Shown here: positions 34,934-45,400 of the stretch, one piece after another
Layout of the letters: each line of letters opens with the position of its first letter
Numbering within the stretch: the stretch's first letter is position 1
Source: Nevskia sp.
GTDB taxonomy: Bacteria; Pseudomonadota; Gammaproteobacteria; Nevskiales; Nevskiaceae
Length of the DNA stretch: 64,000 nucleotides
Direction: 5' to 3'
Assembly (NCBI RefSeq): GCF_021732705.1
Contig: NZ_JAKFUM010000010.1
Location: 248,001-312,000 of the forward strand
The notes under the pieces: model-generated
The model's input: the letters and a program-made list of their open reading frames with translations, nothing else
Databases searched by the model: none
What the model was told of the DNA's origin: nothing
Program-made: the position numbers and the translations under genes

Positions 34934-35329
34934 ATGGCTGCCGATGCTTCCTCCGCACCGCGCCCGACCCTGAACGTGCTCGGCACGCCGCTGGCGTGCT
35001 GCTGCCTGTCGCCGTTGACCGGCTTCTATCGCGATGGCGATTGCCGCACCGGCCCGCAGGATGTCGGCCGGCATCTGGTCTGCGCGCAGGTCACGGCGGA
35101 ATTCCTCGCGTTTTCGGTCAGCGTCGGCAACGACCTGAGCACGCCGCGGCCGGAATACCAGTTCCCCGGCCTGAAACCCGGCGACAAGTGGTGCCTGTGC
35201 GTGCTGCGCTGGAAGCAGGCGCTGGACGCCGGGCTGGCGCCGCCCATCGTGCTCGCGGCCACCCATCAGAAGGCGCTCGAATATGTCGATCTCGCGGTGC
35301 TCAGCGCCCATGCGCTGGATCAGGCCTGA
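34934..35329 (+). CDS. DUF2237-family protein
   Basis: A 131-residue protein matching DUF2237 over nearly its whole length: NVLGTPLACCCLSPLTGFYRDGDC, GPQDVGRHLVCAQVTAEFLAFS, GNDLSTPRPEYQFPGLKPGDKWCLC and ATHQKALEYVDLAVL. The family is small, cytoplasmic and cysteine-rich, with a conserved CxxP region and no assigned role. ATG 34934 is preceded by GAG at a suitable distance; an ATG nine bases earlier (34925) is in frame but its upstream spacing is poor. It faces away from the hydrolase gene. Confidence 0.85.
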   Translation: MAADASSAPRPTLNVLGTPLACCCLSPLTGFYRDGDCRTGPQDVGRHLVCAQVTAEFLAFSVSVGNDLSTPRPEYQFPGLKPGDKWCLCVLRWKQALDAGLAPPIVLAATHQKALEYVDLAVLSAHALDQA

Positions 35330-35408
35330 GCCGTCGCCACACGATTTCGATAGATGACATCCGGACCTTGACCGCAACCCGCCGTAAGCCCCGCCCAGGA
35401 GAAGCGCG

Positions 35409-35900
35409 ATGTCCGATGCCTGCACGCCACAAGCCTTTCAGCCAAGCCCGGCCCACACTGCCCTTGCCGCGATGGCCGGCGACTGGGAAGGCCGAACGCA
35501 GGTCTGGTTCGAGCCGGGCACGGTGCCGGACGATTCGCCCGTGCGCGGCACCGTGCGCAGCGTGCTCGAGGGCCGCTTCATCGTCTGGGATTACGTCGGC
35601 AGCCTCGGCGGCAAGCCGCTGTCCGGGCAGTTCCTGATCGGCTGGCACGTCGACAAGCGCCGCTTCGAATCCTCGTGGATCGACAGCTTCCACACCGGCA
35701 CCTCGATCCTGATCAGCAACGGCCTGCCGGATGATCCGGCGATCTCCGTGCTCGGCCACTACGGCCCGGAAGGCGGCGAATGGGGCTGGCGCACGGCATT
35801 CGAACTGGAAGCGCCGGATGCGCTGGTGATCCGCGCGTGGAACATCATGCCGGGCGGCGAGGACATGCTGGCAGTCGAAACGCGGCTTCGTCGGCGCTGA
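35409..35900 (+). CDS. DUF1579-family protein
   Basis: A 163-residue protein of the DUF1579 type, with LAAMAGDWEGRTQVWFEPG at the N-terminus, RSVLEGRFIVWDYVGSLGGKPLSG in the middle and WGWRTAFELEAPDALVIRAWN late. The fold is likely a lipocalin-like beta barrel. Function is unknown. GGAG lies upstream of ATG. It has no export signal, and the DUF2237 gene lies 79 bp upstream. Confidence 0.83.
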   Translation: MSDACTPQAFQPSPAHTALAAMAGDWEGRTQVWFEPGTVPDDSPVRGTVRSVLEGRFIVWDYVGSLGGKPLSGQFLIGWHVDKRRFESSWIDSFHTGTSILISNGLPDDPAISVLGHYGPEGGEWGWRTAFELEAPDALVIRAWNIMPGGEDMLAVETRLRRR

Positions 35901-35927
35901 TTGCGGCGGCCCCGGACCGCGGGCCGG

Positions 35928-36308
35928 TCACAGATCGACCTGCCAGCGGATCGGCAGCGCCAGATCGATCCGCAGCCGGCCGTCGTCGATCCGGAACGGC
36001 AGCGCGGTGCGGTGCCGGTCGCGCTCGTCCAGCCCGCGGCAGCCGGCGAAGAAGCGCGCAACGTAGCGCAGTTCGGCAACGCCGGCCGCGCCGTCGTCAT
36101 CGAGCGTGACCGTGTCGATGCCGATGTCGTCGACCGGCACGGTGACGCCCGCCTCGCCGGTGTCGACCAGCCGTTCGAGCAGCGGCAGCAGCGCCGCCCG
36201 GTGATCGCGCAGCGCGCTGGCGACGCCGGCAGCGATCGGCCCGTTGCCGGCCGGCAGCGGCAGGTCGAGTCTCAGGCGGTCTTCGCAATGGTCGGCGGTG
36301 TCGGTCAT
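35928..36308 (-). CDS. Small hypothetical protein
   Basis: A 126-residue acidic protein starting MTDTADHCEDRLRLDLPLPA. It is predicted to be mostly beta with a central helix (IAAGVASALRDHRAALLPLLERLV). It ends DDGRLRIDLALPIRWQVDL. No family is recognised. Support comes from an in-frame ATG, a good codon pattern, and position between a convergent DUF1579 gene and a divergent membrane-protein gene, where no other reading frame is better. Confidence is moderate. Confidence 0.6.
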   Translation of the reverse strand: MTDTADHCEDRLRLDLPLPAGNGPIAAGVASALRDHRAALLPLLERLVDTGEAGVTVPVDDIGIDTVTLDDDGAAGVAELRYVARFFAGCRGLDERDRHRTALPFRIDDGRLRIDLALPIRWQVDL

Positions 36309-36460
36309 CGGTCAGGTTGGGGCGTCGGGTCCGGCTTGCGGCGAAGTCCGGGCCCCGCCGGCGGATCGGGGGCCGGGCCGTTCGTGCACGTGGCACTCGG
36401 CTTGCGCCCGTCATTTCATCCGGGCTAGTTTCGTCCGAGACCTTACCCCCGAATTCCGCG

Positions 36461-37606
36461 ATGAGCACCACTGCCGCGCCCGGCCTCGAACGGCCGACCG
36501 CCCCAGCCTCCGCGCCGCCCAAGACCGGGTTTGCGCAGGAGCCGGGCTATCTGTTCAGCCCGTGGATCGATTTCTTCTGCCTCGGCGGCGCCACGCTGCT
36601 GCTGATTCCGTGGTTCGCGCTGCTGCCGAAGGATCTGGCGCCGTACGCCGACGTGCTGGTGATGACCACGGCCGTTGCGCATTTCATCAACAACCCGCAC
36701 TTCGCGCATTCCTATCACCTGTTCTACCGCGACTTCGGCAAGCGCGGCTTCAATGCCGAGTACCCGCGCGAATGGCGGCTGCGCTACCTGATGGCGGGCG
36801 TGGCGGTGCCGATCGCGCTGATCGCGTTCTTCGTCTACTGCCTGGCCGCGCCGAACCCGCGGGCGCTGGGCTACAGCGTGAACCTGATGTTCTTCACCGT
36901 CGGCTGGCACTACGTGAAGCAGGGCTACGGCATGCTGATGCTGGATTCGGTGCTGAAGCGCCAGTTCTTCCAGGAATCCGAGAAGAAGGTGCTGCTGTGG
37001 AACGCCTACGCGGTCTGGATGCTGTCGTACTTCCTCGCCAACTCGATCGCCTACAAGGCCGACTACTGGGGCATCTCGTACTACACCTTCGCCGCGCCGG
37101 AATGGCTGCTGACGGCGCTGACCGTGCTGACCGTCGCAACGTCGGCGGCGGTCGTCGCCGTGCTCGGCCTGAAATGGCGGGCGACGAAGAAACTGCCGCC
37201 GATCAATGGCCTGGTCGGCTACACGGTCGCGCTGTATCTATGGCTGCTGTATCGCGAGCCGGTGCTGACCCTGATCTTCCCGGCGATGCACTCGATCCAG
37301 TACATGGTCGTGGTCTGGCGCTACGAGCTGAACTACCAGCAGGACCAGACGGCGGACGCGAAATCGAGCGGCGCATTCAGCCTGCGGATGGCGCTGTTCT
37401 ACACGCTGGCACTGGGGCTGGGCTATCTCGGCTTCTGGAAAGGCCCGGAACTGCTCGGCAAGGCCTTCCCCGGGGTGCTGACCGGCGTCGGCAGCGGCGC
37501 GATCCTGCTGGCCGCGTGGGTGTTCATCAACGTGCACCACTACTTTCTCGACAGCGTGGTCTGGCGCAAGGGCAATCCGGAGACCGGGCGGTACCTGTTC
37601 CGCTGA
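36461..37606 (+). CDS. Polytopic membrane protein of unknown function
   Basis: A 381-residue protein. The Pro/Ala-rich N-terminus (residues 1-30) precedes YLFSPWIDFFCLGGATLLLIPWFALL. About nine or ten helices follow. Charged or aromatic loops contain conserved-looking His residues: AHFINNPHFAHSYHLFYRDFGKRGFN (residues about 70-95), VGWHYVKQGYG, and INVHHYFLDSVVWRKG near the C-terminus. The multiple His/Tyr motifs near the membrane edge suggest a metal- or quinone-linked role, but none is established. ATG 36461 is favoured; the longer frame upstream has no RBS or recognisable sequence. The family is not recognised by me. Confidence 0.8.
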   Translation: MSTTAAPGLERPTAPASAPPKTGFAQEPGYLFSPWIDFFCLGGATLLLIPWFALLPKDLAPYADVLVMTTAVAHFINNPHFAHSYHLFYRDFGKRGFNAEYPREWRLRYLMAGVAVPIALIAFFVYCLAAPNPRALGYSVNLMFFTVGWHYVKQGYGMLMLDSVLKRQFFQESEKKVLLWNAYAVWMLSYFLANSIAYKADYWGISYYTFAAPEWLLTALTVLTVATSAAVVAVLGLKWRATKKLPPINGLVGYTVALYLWLLYREPVLTLIFPAMHSIQYMVVVWRYELNYQQDQTADAKSSGAFSLRMALFYTLALGLGYLGFWKGPELLGKAFPGVLTGVGSGAILLAAWVFINVHHYFLDSVVWRKGNPETGRYLFR

Positions 37607-37812
37607 CGGCGACGCACCGGCGCGGGCACGCCGCCTGCATCCAACTCCGGCACCGCCATCCGTCCGGCAACACGGCACACCGCGCCGGCCGGGGCGGCGT
37701 CGAGCGGCGGTTGCACTAGCCTCGGACCGTTGCGCGGTGTAGCTTCCGCGCTTCCGCAACCGTTGTTCATCTTTCGTCGGGCGACCGGCTCATCGTCGGC
37801 AAGGGACTTTTT

Positions 37813-39549
37813 GTGGCGACCAACTTCCAGGCCAATCCTCCGATCACCACCTTCATCGGCGGCCTGCCGCGCCGGCTGATCAGTGACGGCCTGTTGACGG
37901 AAGACCAGGCCCGCGACGCCCAGAACAAGGCGGCGAAGTCCGGCTCGCACTTCGTCTCGGTGGTGGTCGAATCGAAGATGGTCAGCGCCGCGCGGCTGGC
38001 CGAGATCGCCAGCATCGAGTTCGGCACGCCGCTGCTCGATCTGAACGCGATCACGGTGGACGCGGCGATCGCCCGCGAAGTCAACGAAAAGCTGATGCGC
38101 AAGCATCACGTGCTGCCGGTCTACAAGCGCGACCGCAAGCTGTTCGTCGCGCTGTCCGACCCGACCCGCCTGCAGTCGCTCGATGAAGTGAAGTTCGCGA
38201 CCGGCTATCTGGTCGAGGGCATCCTGGTCGAGGAAGACAAGCTGGTGAAGGCCATCGAGACCGCGATCACCGCGGTTCAGGCCACGGCCCTGTCCGGCGG
38301 CGACGAGGACCTCGAAAACCTCGAGATCGAAGGCGGCGAAACCGATCCCGGCGCCGATGCCGGCACCAACGACGGGACCGACGACGCGCCGATCATTCGC
38401 TACGTCAACAAGGTGCTGATCGACGCGATCAACCGCGGCGCCTCGGACATCCACTTCGAGCCGTACGAAAAGAAGTACCGCGTGCGTTACCGCATCGACG
38501 GCGAGCTGCGCGAGATCGCGACCCCGCCGGTGCAGATGGGCGGCCGCCTCGCGGCACGCCTGAAGGTCATGTCCCGGCTCGATCTCGCCGAGCGGCGCGT
38601 GCCGCAGGACGGCCGCATCAAGCTGAAGCTCTCCGCCAACAAGGCGATCGACTTCCGCGTCTCCACCTGCCCGACGCTGTGGGGCGAAAAGGTCGTGATG
38701 CGTATCCTCGATGCGTCGAGCGCGATGCTCGGCATCGACGCGCTCGGCTACGAGCCAGAGCAGAAGGAGCTGTACCTGAAGGCGCTGGCCAAGCCGCAGG
38801 GCATGATCCTGGTCACCGGGCCGACCGGCTCGGGCAAGACCGTGTCGCTGTACACCGGCCTGAACATCCTGAACGACGACGGCACGAACATCTCGACCGC
38901 CGAAGACCCCTGCGAAATCAATCTGCCGGGCATCAATCAGGTCAATGTCAACGTCAAGCAGGGCCTGACCTTTGCCGCGGCGCTGAAGGCGTTCCTGCGT
39001 CAGGACCCGGACGTGATCATGGTCGGCGAGGTCCGCGACCTGGAGACCGCCGAGATCGCGATCAAGGCCGCTCAGACCGGTCACCTCGTGCTGTCGACCC
39101 TGCACACCAATGACGCGCCGCAGACCCTGACCCGCCTGCTGAACATGGGCGTGCCGGCGTACAACGTGGCGAGCTGCATCACCCTGATCATCGCCCAGCG
39201 TCTGGCCCGCAAGCTGTGCAAGTTCTGCCGCAAGCCGGACGTGATTCCGCGCGAAGAACTGCTGAAGGAGGGTTTCACCCCGGCGCAGGTTGATGCCCCC
39301 GGCTTCACCATCTACCGCGCGACCGGCTGCGATCAGTGCAACAGCGGCTACAAGGGCCGGACCGGCATCTACCAGGTCATGCCGGTGACCGACGCGATCT
39401 CGCGCGTGATCATGGAAGGCGGCAACGCCATCGACATCGCCGACCAGGCGGCGCGCGAAGGCGTGAAGACGCTCCGTCAATCGGCACTCAAGAAGGTCCT
39501 GGACGGCGTGATCGACCTGACCGAGGCCAACCGCGTCACCGTTGACTGA
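37813..39549 (+). CDS. pilB: Type IV pilus assembly ATPase PilB
   Basis: A 578-residue secretion ATPase (GspE/PilB) that powers pilus extension. An N-terminal MshEN domain (about 1-150) precedes the N2-type domain. The C-terminal ATPase has Walker A GPTGSGKT at residues 336-343, the Asp box in STAEDPCEIN, Walker B in DPDVIMVGEVRD and the tetracysteine zinc site KFCRKPD...GCDQCNSGYKG. The start is GTG 37813 with AAGGGA upstream. It is followed by pilC 66 bp later. PilA and the prepilin peptidase are not next to it in this window. Confidence 0.95.
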   Translation: MATNFQANPPITTFIGGLPRRLISDGLLTEDQARDAQNKAAKSGSHFVSVVVESKMVSAARLAEIASIEFGTPLLDLNAITVDAAIAREVNEKLMRKHHVLPVYKRDRKLFVALSDPTRLQSLDEVKFATGYLVEGILVEEDKLVKAIETAITAVQATALSGGDEDLENLEIEGGETDPGADAGTNDGTDDAPIIRYVNKVLIDAINRGASDIHFEPYEKKYRVRYRIDGELREIATPPVQMGGRLAARLKVMSRLDLAERRVPQDGRIKLKLSANKAIDFRVSTCPTLWGEKVVMRILDASSAMLGIDALGYEPEQKELYLKALAKPQGMILVTGPTGSGKTVSLYTGLNILNDDGTNISTAEDPCEINLPGINQVNVNVKQGLTFAAALKAFLRQDPDVIMVGEVRDLETAEIAIKAAQTGHLVLSTLHTNDAPQTLTRLLNMGVPAYNVASCITLIIAQRLARKLCKFCRKPDVIPREELLKEGFTPAQVDAPGFTIYRATGCDQCNSGYKGRTGIYQVMPVTDAISRVIMEGGNAIDIADQAAREGVKTLRQSALKKVLDGVIDLTEANRVTVD

Positions 39550-39615
39550 GCTATCCTTTTTTTCATCGGCGATGCACGGCGCTCGCTTGGATGAAAGCGG
39601 CGAGGATTGACGGTC

Positions 39616-40839
39616 ATGGCGGCAGCAACGACACCCCCGAAGGAATTCACGTTCGCCTGGGAAGGCGTGGACCGCAAGGGTACGCGGGTCAAGGGCGTGT
39701 CCGACGGCCCGACCGAAGCCTTCATCAAGCTGCAGCTGCGCAAGCAGGGCATCAATCCGACCCGCGTCCGCAAGAAGTCCTCGCTGTTCGGCAAGGGCAA
39801 GAAGGCGATCGGCGGGCAGGACATCGCCGTGTTCAGCCGCCAGCTCGCCACGATGATGTCGGCCGGCGTGCCGCTGGTGCAGTCGCTCGAGATCGTCGGT
39901 CGCGGCCACGCCAATCCGTCGATGGGCGAGATGGTGCTGGGGGTCAAGGGCAGCATCGAAGGCGGCGCCACGCTCGCCGAATCGCTGGCCAAGTATCCGC
40001 GCCAGTTCGATGACCTGTTCGTCAATCTGGTCGATGCCGGCGAGAAATCCGGCGCGCTGGAAACCCTGCTCGACAAGATCGCCACGTACAAGGAAAAGAC
40101 CGAGTCGCTGAAAAAGAAGGTCAAGAAGGCGATGACCTATCCGGCGGCGGTGATCGTGGTCGCGATGATCGTCACCGCGATCCTGTTGTACTTCGTCGTG
40201 CCGCAGTTCGCCTCGCTGTTCAAGGGCTTCGGCGCCGATCTGCCGGCGTTCACGAAGTTCGTGATCTCGCTGTCCGAGTTCATTCAGGACGACTGGTGGG
40301 TGATCCTGCTGGCCGGCCTCGGCACCTTCTTCGGCCTGCGCGAGGCGCACATCCGGTCAGAAAAGGTGCGCCGCTTCACCGACCGCCTGCTGCTGCGCCT
40401 GCCGGTGGTCGGCGACATCCTCTACAAGTCCGCTGTCGCCCGTTACGCCCGCACCCTGTCGACGATGTTCGCGGCCGGCGTGCCGCTGGTCGAAGCGATG
40501 GATTCGGTGGCCAAGGCCGCCGGCAACATCGTGTTCACCGAAGCGATCTTCCAGATGCGCGATCAGGTCTCCACCGGCCAGCAGCTGCAGCTGACGATGC
40601 AGCAGAGCGGCCTGTTCCCGGCGATGGCGGTGCAGATGGTCGCCATCGGCGAGGAATCCGGCTCGCTCGACCACATGTGCGCGAAGCTCGCCGACTTCTA
40701 CGAGGAAGAGGTGGACGCTCTCGTCGACAACCTCACCGCCCTGCTCGAACCGATGATCATGGTCGTGCTCGGCGTGCTGGTCGGCGGTCTCGTCGTCGCG
40801 ATGTATCTGCCGATCTTCAAGATCGGTCAGGCGATCTGA
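39616..40839 (+). CDS. pilC: Type IV pilus inner-membrane platform protein PilC
   Basis: A 407-residue GspF/PilC-family protein with two GspF repeats. Cytoplasmic segments include FSRQLATMMSAGVPLVQSLEIVGRGH, and the second repeat YARTLSTMFAAGVPLVEAMDSVAKAAGN. Three transmembrane helices are predicted (about 175-200, 220-245, 375-400). ATG 39616 with GAGG upstream is preferred over the TTG at 39607. It is predicted to couple PilB to the growing pilus. The gene is followed by a GC-rich hairpin and then a secreted-protein gene rather than pilD. Confidence 0.94.
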   Translation: MAAATTPPKEFTFAWEGVDRKGTRVKGVSDGPTEAFIKLQLRKQGINPTRVRKKSSLFGKGKKAIGGQDIAVFSRQLATMMSAGVPLVQSLEIVGRGHANPSMGEMVLGVKGSIEGGATLAESLAKYPRQFDDLFVNLVDAGEKSGALETLLDKIATYKEKTESLKKKVKKAMTYPAAVIVVAMIVTAILLYFVVPQFASLFKGFGADLPAFTKFVISLSEFIQDDWWVILLAGLGTFFGLREAHIRSEKVRRFTDRLLLRLPVVGDILYKSAVARYARTLSTMFAAGVPLVEAMDSVAKAAGNIVFTEAIFQMRDQVSTGQQLQLTMQQSGLFPAMAVQMVAIGEESGSLDHMCAKLADFYEEEVDALVDNLTALLEPMIMVVLGVLVGGLVVAMYLPIFKIGQAI

Positions 40840-40859
40840 CGTCACGGCCTGAGTGACCG

Positions 40860-40879
40860 ACGGGCGTCATCACGCCCGT
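40860..40879 (+). terminator. Possible terminator after pilC
   Basis: An 8-bp inverted repeat ACGGGCGT/ACGCCCGT with loop CATC lies 21 bp after the pilC stop. Only a single T follows, so termination would be weak. Confidence 0.45.
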
Positions 40880-40967
40880 TGGCGCGCCGCTGCGATGAGC
40901 CCGGTCAAGCTCGCGGCAACGCCGCTCCACTACCATGAGCGCTCGACCTGACTGCCGAGTCCGCTCC

Positions 40968-42230
40968 ATGTCCGCACGCCTGCGCCTGCACGCCGCTTCT
41001 GCCGCGCTGTTCGGCGTGACGCTGGCACTGCGACCCGGCGTCGCACGAGCCGCCGCCGGCGATCCGCTGACGCCCGAGCTTCGCGTCAATCGCATCGACG
41101 CCAGCAGCGACTCGCTGGATACGGCGGATGTCGCGCGCAGCGCTTCCGGCCTGACCGTCGTGGTCTGGACGGCGATCGGGGATTCCGCCAATCCGCCGCG
41201 GCCGGCCGGCAACGAAATCACCGTTTCCGAAGCGCGCATCAACAACGACTCGAAGCCGGTGGTGGCGATGAATGCCGGCGGCAGCTTCGCCGTTGCCTGG
41301 CGCACCGAGTATCAATCGGAGGCGGCGATCGCGATGCGCCTGTATGGTCCCGATGGCACGCCGCGCTGCGCGATCACCCGCGTCAGCACGGCGGCAACGT
41401 CGCAGGTGACCGAACGCTCGGACATCGCGATGGATGACGGCGGCCGGGTCACGGTCGCCTTCCAGCCGCCGTCCTTCGCCGACATCCGCATTCGCCAATT
41501 CGATGCCGCCGGTGTCGCACTCAGCGATCGCGAGTCCGTGGTCAGCGATGGCGATGGCGATTTCGTCGACGCCCCGGTGCTCGCTGCGCAACCGGCCGGC
41601 GATTTCGTGCTGGGTTGGCACCGTGTGGTCCGCCTGCCTGCGATCCCGGTGCCGTTTGCGGGCCCGTATCCGATCTTCATCAGCCCGCAGCGCGAGGAAA
41701 TCCGGTTCCGGCGCTTTGCGGCCAACGGTCTGCCGAAAGCGGCTTCGACGGTGGTCGATCAGGCGTTCTCGGCCGATCCGTTCCTCGCCGGCGGCATCGC
41801 CGGATCCCCGATTGGCGAACCGGGGATCGGCGTCGATGCCGACGGCGATGTCGTGATCGCGTGGCCGGCTTCCACGGTCGGCGCGCTGGACACCATCCGC
41901 GCCCGGCGCTACGACGCCGCCGGCCGCCCGGTGGGTTCGATCATCACCGTCGGGCCGCTGACCAGCCGCACCACTGCGCACGTCGCGGTGTCTTCGAGCC
42001 GCGCCGGCGATGTCGCATTGAGCTGGAAAAACGACGGCCAAGTGCTCGCGCGCCGCTACCGTGCCGACGGCCGCGCGGCCGGCCCCGCGTTCGTGGTCAA
42101 TCCGATCTTCGCGAGCGGCCGGGGCGATCCCAGCCGCACCGCCGTGGCCCATGACGCCGCCGGCAACTTCGGGATTGTCTGGACCGCCGCGAACCTCGAC
42201 GTGCTGTTGCGGCTGTACGAAGGGCCCTGA
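40968..42230 (+). CDS. Secreted beta-propeller-like hypothetical protein
   Basis: A 420-residue protein with a signal peptide (about residues 1-30, MSARLRLHAASAALFGVTLA ending ARAAAG). The mature part has repeated segments ending in FDAAG, YDAAGRPVG and YRADGRAAG, with VVVWTAIGDS, FAVAWRTEY, VVIAWPAS and VALSWKND phrases spaced about 50-70 residues apart. Such repeats suggest a beta-propeller of six or seven blades. Function is unknown. ATG 40968 was chosen because it starts a signal peptide; an upstream ATG at 40935 adds 11 residues. It may be extracellular or outer-membrane associated. Confidence 0.8.
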   Translation: MSARLRLHAASAALFGVTLALRPGVARAAAGDPLTPELRVNRIDASSDSLDTADVARSASGLTVVVWTAIGDSANPPRPAGNEITVSEARINNDSKPVVAMNAGGSFAVAWRTEYQSEAAIAMRLYGPDGTPRCAITRVSTAATSQVTERSDIAMDDGGRVTVAFQPPSFADIRIRQFDAAGVALSDRESVVSDGDGDFVDAPVLAAQPAGDFVLGWHRVVRLPAIPVPFAGPYPIFISPQREEIRFRRFAANGLPKAASTVVDQAFSADPFLAGGIAGSPIGEPGIGVDADGDVVIAWPASTVGALDTIRARRYDAAGRPVGSIITVGPLTSRTTAHVAVSSSRAGDVALSWKNDGQVLARRYRADGRAAGPAFVVNPIFASGRGDPSRTAVAHDAAGNFGIVWTAANLDVLLRLYEGP

Positions 42231-42437
42231 ACCCAGCCGATCCGCCGTCCATTCCGGACTGCCATGCCCATGTCGTCGAACCCGCACAGACAAACGATTG
42301 CACCGATGTGATGGATGCCCCGCTAACCCGGTGCCGCATGACCTGCAACGGCTGTCGACTTGGTACCGTACGCCCGCGTTTCCATGCCCGATGCTGGATC
42401 GGGTCTGGAGCCGGAAACTCCCACACTCTCTGCTGAC

Positions 42438-45400
42438 ATGCCCGGCGCAAGACCGCTGCTTCGAACGCTACACGCTTGTCTCCTGTTTGCCCTGCCGCTG
42501 CTGGCACTGGCGATCCCGCCCGATGTGCCGCTGCGCACGCTGGCGCATCAAAGCTGGAGCCTCGAAGCCGGGCTGCCGCAATCCTCGGCCAACGACATCG
42601 CGTTCGATCACGACGGCTTCGTCTGGATCGGCACCGAAAACGGTCTGGCCAGGTTCGATGGCAACCAGTTCCAGGTTTTCCACGAACGCGATGTGCCGGC
42701 GCTGAAGTCCAGCTTCGTCACGCGCCTGTATCGCGACCGCGGCGGGCGCCTGTGGATCGGCACGATCAAGAACCTCGCGTATCACGAGGCCAGCGGCTTC
42801 CAGTCGGTGAGCATCGACCGCAGCGGCGTCGGCACCGAGGCAACCGGCACCCCTGCGGGCGACAAAGCGGCCCCCGCCGACGTCGGCCGCGTCAACGGTT
42901 TCGCCGAAGATGCCGGTGGCGACCTGTACGTCGCCGCCGATGCCGGCCTGTTCCGATTCCGCTCAGACCGCCTTCAGCCAGTGCCGGGCTGGTCCGACCG
43001 GGCGACGGCCGCAGCCGTCAGCGAGCACGCCGTATGGATCGCGGGCAGCGGCCGCGTCAGCCGGTTCAGCGATGGCCAGCAGCACGACCTGCCGCTGCCC
43101 GCGCGCTTCGCGACCGCCGTCGTCACCAGTCTGTCCTGGTCGGACAACGCGCTGTGGCTCGGCACCAGCCGTGGCCTGCTGCGCCTGCGCGGCGAGCAGT
43201 TCGACGTGCAGACACTCGAGCCCGGCGGCACCGAGCCGAACATCCAGAGCGTGTCCGGCGATGGCGACGCCGGCCTCTGGGTCGGCACCGACAAGATGCT
43301 GTATCGCCTCGACCGCGGGCGGATGATCGACCGCATTCCGGCGCGCACGCCCGGCGTGGTGCCGTGGCCGATGACGATGAAGACCGGACCGGACGATCTC
43401 TGGATCGGCAGCGAAACCGACGGCCTGCAGCATTTCTGGATGAGCGGCAATCACCGGATCGGCATCGAGCACGGCCTGATCGATCCGATCGTCTGGAGCT
43501 ACGCGCAGGACGGCGAGCGGCTGTTCGTCGGCACCAATTCCGGCGTGGCGGTGATCGAAGGCAACAAGGCCCGGCCGTTCATCCCGCGCGAGGCCCTGCC
43601 CTACCCGGTCGCGTATTCGCTGCTGCGGGCGGCCGAAGGCCGGCTGTGGGTCGGCACCTTCGCCGGTCTCGCCCGGTTCACGGCGGACGGTCGCATCGAT
43701 CGCACGCTGCCGGAGCTCGACAGCATCAGCATCAACGGACTGGCGCAGGACCATGCCGGCACCATCTGGGCCGCCACCAGCAGCGGCCTGTTCCGGATCG
43801 ACGGCGATGCGGTGCAGGCACTCGGTGCGGACACCGGCCTGCCGGACAAGGGCGCCCGCTACGTGCTGCACACGCGCCGCGGCGGCTTCTGGGTGGGCTT
43901 CGAGGACGGCCTGTACCGCCGGAATGACGACCGCTTCGAAGCGGTCAAGCCGAAGGAACTGGACGGCGCCTTCATCACCAGCCTGCTCGAACTGGATGAC
44001 GAACGGCTCGTCGCCGGCACCATCGATCGCGGCCTGTTCCTGCTCGATGCGCAAGGCTGGCGCCAGTTCAGCCTGGCGCAGGGTCTGCCGTCGAACAGCG
44101 TCTATTTTCTCGGCGCGACCAAGCGGCATCTGATCGTCGCCGGCGAAGGCGGCGCCTACCGCATCGCGCTCGACGCCCTCGGCCACCCGGCTGGCCACGC
44201 GACCGGCGAGGGCCTGCCGCTCGACAATCTCGTCAGCAATCCCGGCGAGCATCAGGGCAACAGCCGCCTGCGCTGCTGCAATGGCGGCGGCAACGGCAAG
44301 GGCATCCTGATCGGCAACGAACTCTGGCTGCCGACCATCGACGGCGCCCTGCGCATGAATACCGACACCCCGTCGCTGCCGCCGCCGGTCGCCCACATCG
44401 TCGGACTGGATCAGAACGGCGTGCCGCTGACGCCCGGCGCCGCGATCACCGTTGCCGGGCCATCGCGCGACGTCGCGATCCGGTACGGGGCGATCGACTA
44501 TCGGCAGACCTCGCCGCTGCAATTCCGCTATCGCCTGAACGGCTTCGATGCCCAGTGGATCGAGGCCGGCGACCGCCGCACCGCGTTCTACACCAACCTG
44601 CCGCCGGGCCGCTTCACGCTGGAAGTGACCGCCCGCCGCGCCTTCGAGGCCTGGGGACCGCTGGCCACCGTCACGCTCGACGTGCCGCGCAAGTTCACCG
44701 AAACCTGGATCTCGCGCCTGCTCTACATCGTGGTCGCCCTGCTGCTGATCGCGCTGATCATCCGCTCCCGCGTCAGCCATGTGAACGCGCAGAAGCTGGC
44801 GCTGGAGGCGATCGTGGCCGAGCGCACGCGCGAACTCGAACAGGCCAACCAGAGCCTGCGCGAAATGAGCGTCACCGACCCGCTGACCGGCCTGCACAAC
44901 CGCCGCTTCCTCGAACAGACGCTGCCGATGCTGCTGGCCAAGATCACCCGTCACCGCGCGGAGACCGGTCGCGACCTCGTGATCGGCGTGCTGGTCGTCG
45001 ACATCGACCATTTCAAGCGCATCAACGACCAGTATGGCCACGGCGTCGGCGATGCCGTGCTCCAGCGCGCCGCCAGCGCCCTGCGCACCTCCGTGCGCGA
45101 CGGCGAATTCCTGCTGCGCTGGGGCGGCGAGGAATTCCTCGCGGTGATCGACGTGGTCGAACGCACGCATCTGGTCGACATCGCCCGCCGCCTGCACAAG
45201 GCCATCGCCAACAGCTGCACCAACTGGGAAGCCACCCCCGGAACCGCCTTCGCCGGCATCACCTGCTCCATCGGCTACGCCGCACTGCCGATCACGCCCA
45301 CCACGCCAACGCCGGTCTGGTCAGACGCGATCCAGCTGGCCGACTACGCCCTGTATTCCGCCAAGGCCGCCGGCCGCAATCGCTACGTCACCATCGACCC

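Noticed and set aside
37540-40350. 936-codon open frame antisense to pilB and pilC
   Set aside because: Mirror frame of recognisable pilus genes; no independent support.
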